From Gammaproteobacteria bacterium (GTDB taxonomy: Bacteria; Pseudomonadota; Gammaproteobacteria; Arenicellales; JAOTYS01), in contig JAOTYS010000156.1 of the NCBI GenBank assembly GCA_029861795.1, positions 1 through 9,316 on the forward strand: a stretch of 9,316 nucleotides of DNA. The letters run 5' to 3'. Under the pieces are notes generated by a model. The model saw only the letters and a list, made by a program, of their open reading frames with translations. It did not search any database and was not told where the DNA came from. How positions within the stretch are numbered: the first letter of the stretch is position 1; every line of letters begins with the position of its first letter. A program made the position numbers and the translations under genes. Positions 8,438 through 9,316 of the stretch are shown in pieces.

Positions 8438-9316
8438 TTAGGGGGCCGACAAGGCCATATCCATTTCCGGGGAATTACTTGCGTTACTTATGATGCCGCC
8501 TCCCAAACACTCGGTGTCCTGGTTGAAGACGATAGATTGCCCTGGTGTCAAGGCTCGTTGTGGTTCATCGAACGCTACAACAGCTGTGTCGTGTTGTATC
8601 TTCTCGATTGTGCACTCCTGATCAGATTGCCGATATCGAGTCTTTGCGGTGCAGCGCAACGGGAGTTTGGGAGGCGAGTCAGCAATCCAGTGTAGATGAT
8701 GGGCTTCCAAGACATTGTGATACAGCGCGGGATGGTCATGACCCTGGGCAACCACCAGGGCGTTGCGCTCTATGTTCTTACTCACCACGTACCAGGCGTC
8801 ACCGGGGCCGCCGATTCCAAGTCCTTGCCTTTGTCCAAGGGTGTAATACATTGGCCCGTCGTGGTTACCTAAGTAATCACCGTCGACTGACATAATGGGC
8901 CCGGGCTTTGGTGGCAGATACTTCTGCAGGAAGGATCGAAAGTTGCGTGTTCCGATAAAGCAAATTCCGGTGCTGTCTTTTTTGTCATGAGTAGCAAGGC
9001 CCGCGGATTTTGCCCGCTTGCGCACTTCCGATTTAGCAAGATGTCCGATAGGAAACAGTGTTCTGGCTAGGGCGGATTGGTTCAAGGTGTATAGGAAATA
9101 GCTTTGATCCTTGGAGCAATCGATGCCCTTAAGAAGGCGCAACCCATCATCGGCGCGGTCGATCCGAGCGTAGTGGCCGGTGGCGATAAAGTCCGCTCCT
9201 AGGCGATGTGCTGCATCCAAAAATTCCTTAAACTTGATTTCTTTGTTGCACAAGACATCGGGATTAGGGGTGCGACCTGCACGGTACTCAGATAGAAAAT
9301 CTTGGAAAACACGCTC
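8438..9316 (-). CDS. mnmA: tRNA-specific 2-thiouridylase MnmA (5' end outside window)
   Basis: Installs the 2-thio group on U34 of tRNA-Lys, tRNA-Glu and tRNA-Gln using ATP and sulfur relayed through the Tus proteins. The frame is open to the right edge, giving 292 visible residues; about 80 N-terminal residues, including the PP-loop ATP site, are missing. The visible part begins in the [15 protein letters not shown] motif with the first catalytic cysteine (visible residue 23, equivalent to E. coli Cys102). It continues with [25 protein letters not shown] with the second cysteine (visible residue 119, equivalent to Cys199; the spacing of 96 agrees with the family), and the C-terminal beta-barrel with [23 protein letters not shown] and [17 protein letters not shown]. 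The TTG at 9253 within the cysteine motif is not a start. After the GGG(T)I ending there are about 18 extra residues. It is the first visible gene of the minus-strand cluster, 242 nt ahead of purB. Confidence 0.96.
   Translation of the reverse strand, partial: ERVFQDFLSEYRAGRTPNPDVLCNKEIKFKEFLDAAHRLGADFIATGHYARIDRADDGLRLLKGIDCSKDQSYFLYTLNQSALARTLFPIGHLAKSEVRKRAKSAGLATHDKKDSTGICFIGTRNFRSFLQKYLPPKPGPIMSVDGDYLGNHDGPMYYTLGQRQGLGIGGPGDAWYVVSKNIERNALVVAQGHDHPALYHNVLEAHHLHWIADSPPKLPLRCTAKTRYRQSDQECTIEKIQHDTAVVAFDEPQRALTPGQSIVFNQDTECLGGGIISNASNSPEMDMALSAP

Noticed and set aside
9251..9253. TTG as a start for a 271-residue MnmA
   Set aside because: The codon is inside the conserved [12 protein letters not shown] motif and the frame continues with family sequence to the window edge; the gene is simply cut off.

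Overview
The window looks like ordinary chromosome from a gammaproteobacterium of moderate GC content (a little over 50% by eye). The evidence is the mnmA-purB linkage, a class 2 quinone-linked PyrD, HspQ, DUF938 and DUF7931 family proteins, and an RluF-type pseudouridine synthase with the proteobacterial pattern. I cannot name a genus. There is no transposase, integrase, phage gene, tRNA, rRNA or CRISPR array.

Left half, plus strand (1-3538): the C-terminal part of a DUF3179 protein runs in from the left edge. It is followed 25 nt later by hspQ, a small Lon-associated/hemimethylated-DNA-binding-type protein. Next comes an uncharacterised, probably exported beta-barrel protein with a forced GTG start and a hairpin in its leader. 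A gap of about 260 nt holds two more hairpins, the second resembling a weak terminator. Then come a TetR-like regulator with an Ala/Pro-rich, very GC-rich tail and a DUF938 SAM-dependent methyltransferase.

Right half, minus strand (9316 down to 3561): a head-to-tail cluster of six genes. mnmA (tRNA 2-thiolation, cut by the right edge) is followed after 242 nt by purB (adenylosuccinate lyase). Then come a DUF7931 protein overlapping purB by 8 nt, a 23S rRNA pseudouridine synthase of the RsuA/RluF family, pyrD (dihydroorotate dehydrogenase) overlapping that gene by 13 nt, and an alpha/beta hydrolase whose ATG lies 1 nt after the pyrD stop. The cluster combines purine synthesis, pyrimidine synthesis and RNA modification. 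The last three genes are so tightly packed that translational coupling is likely. The two halves converge at 3538/3561 with only 22 nt between the stop codons.

I found no convincing new system. Points worth a second look are four genes whose start must be GTG or TTG (each has an in-frame stop upstream and no usable ATG), leader hairpins that could hide two of those starts, the orphan beta-barrel protein, the absence of hflD between mnmA and purB, and a six-A run in pyrD just where the downstream hydrolase frame opens.
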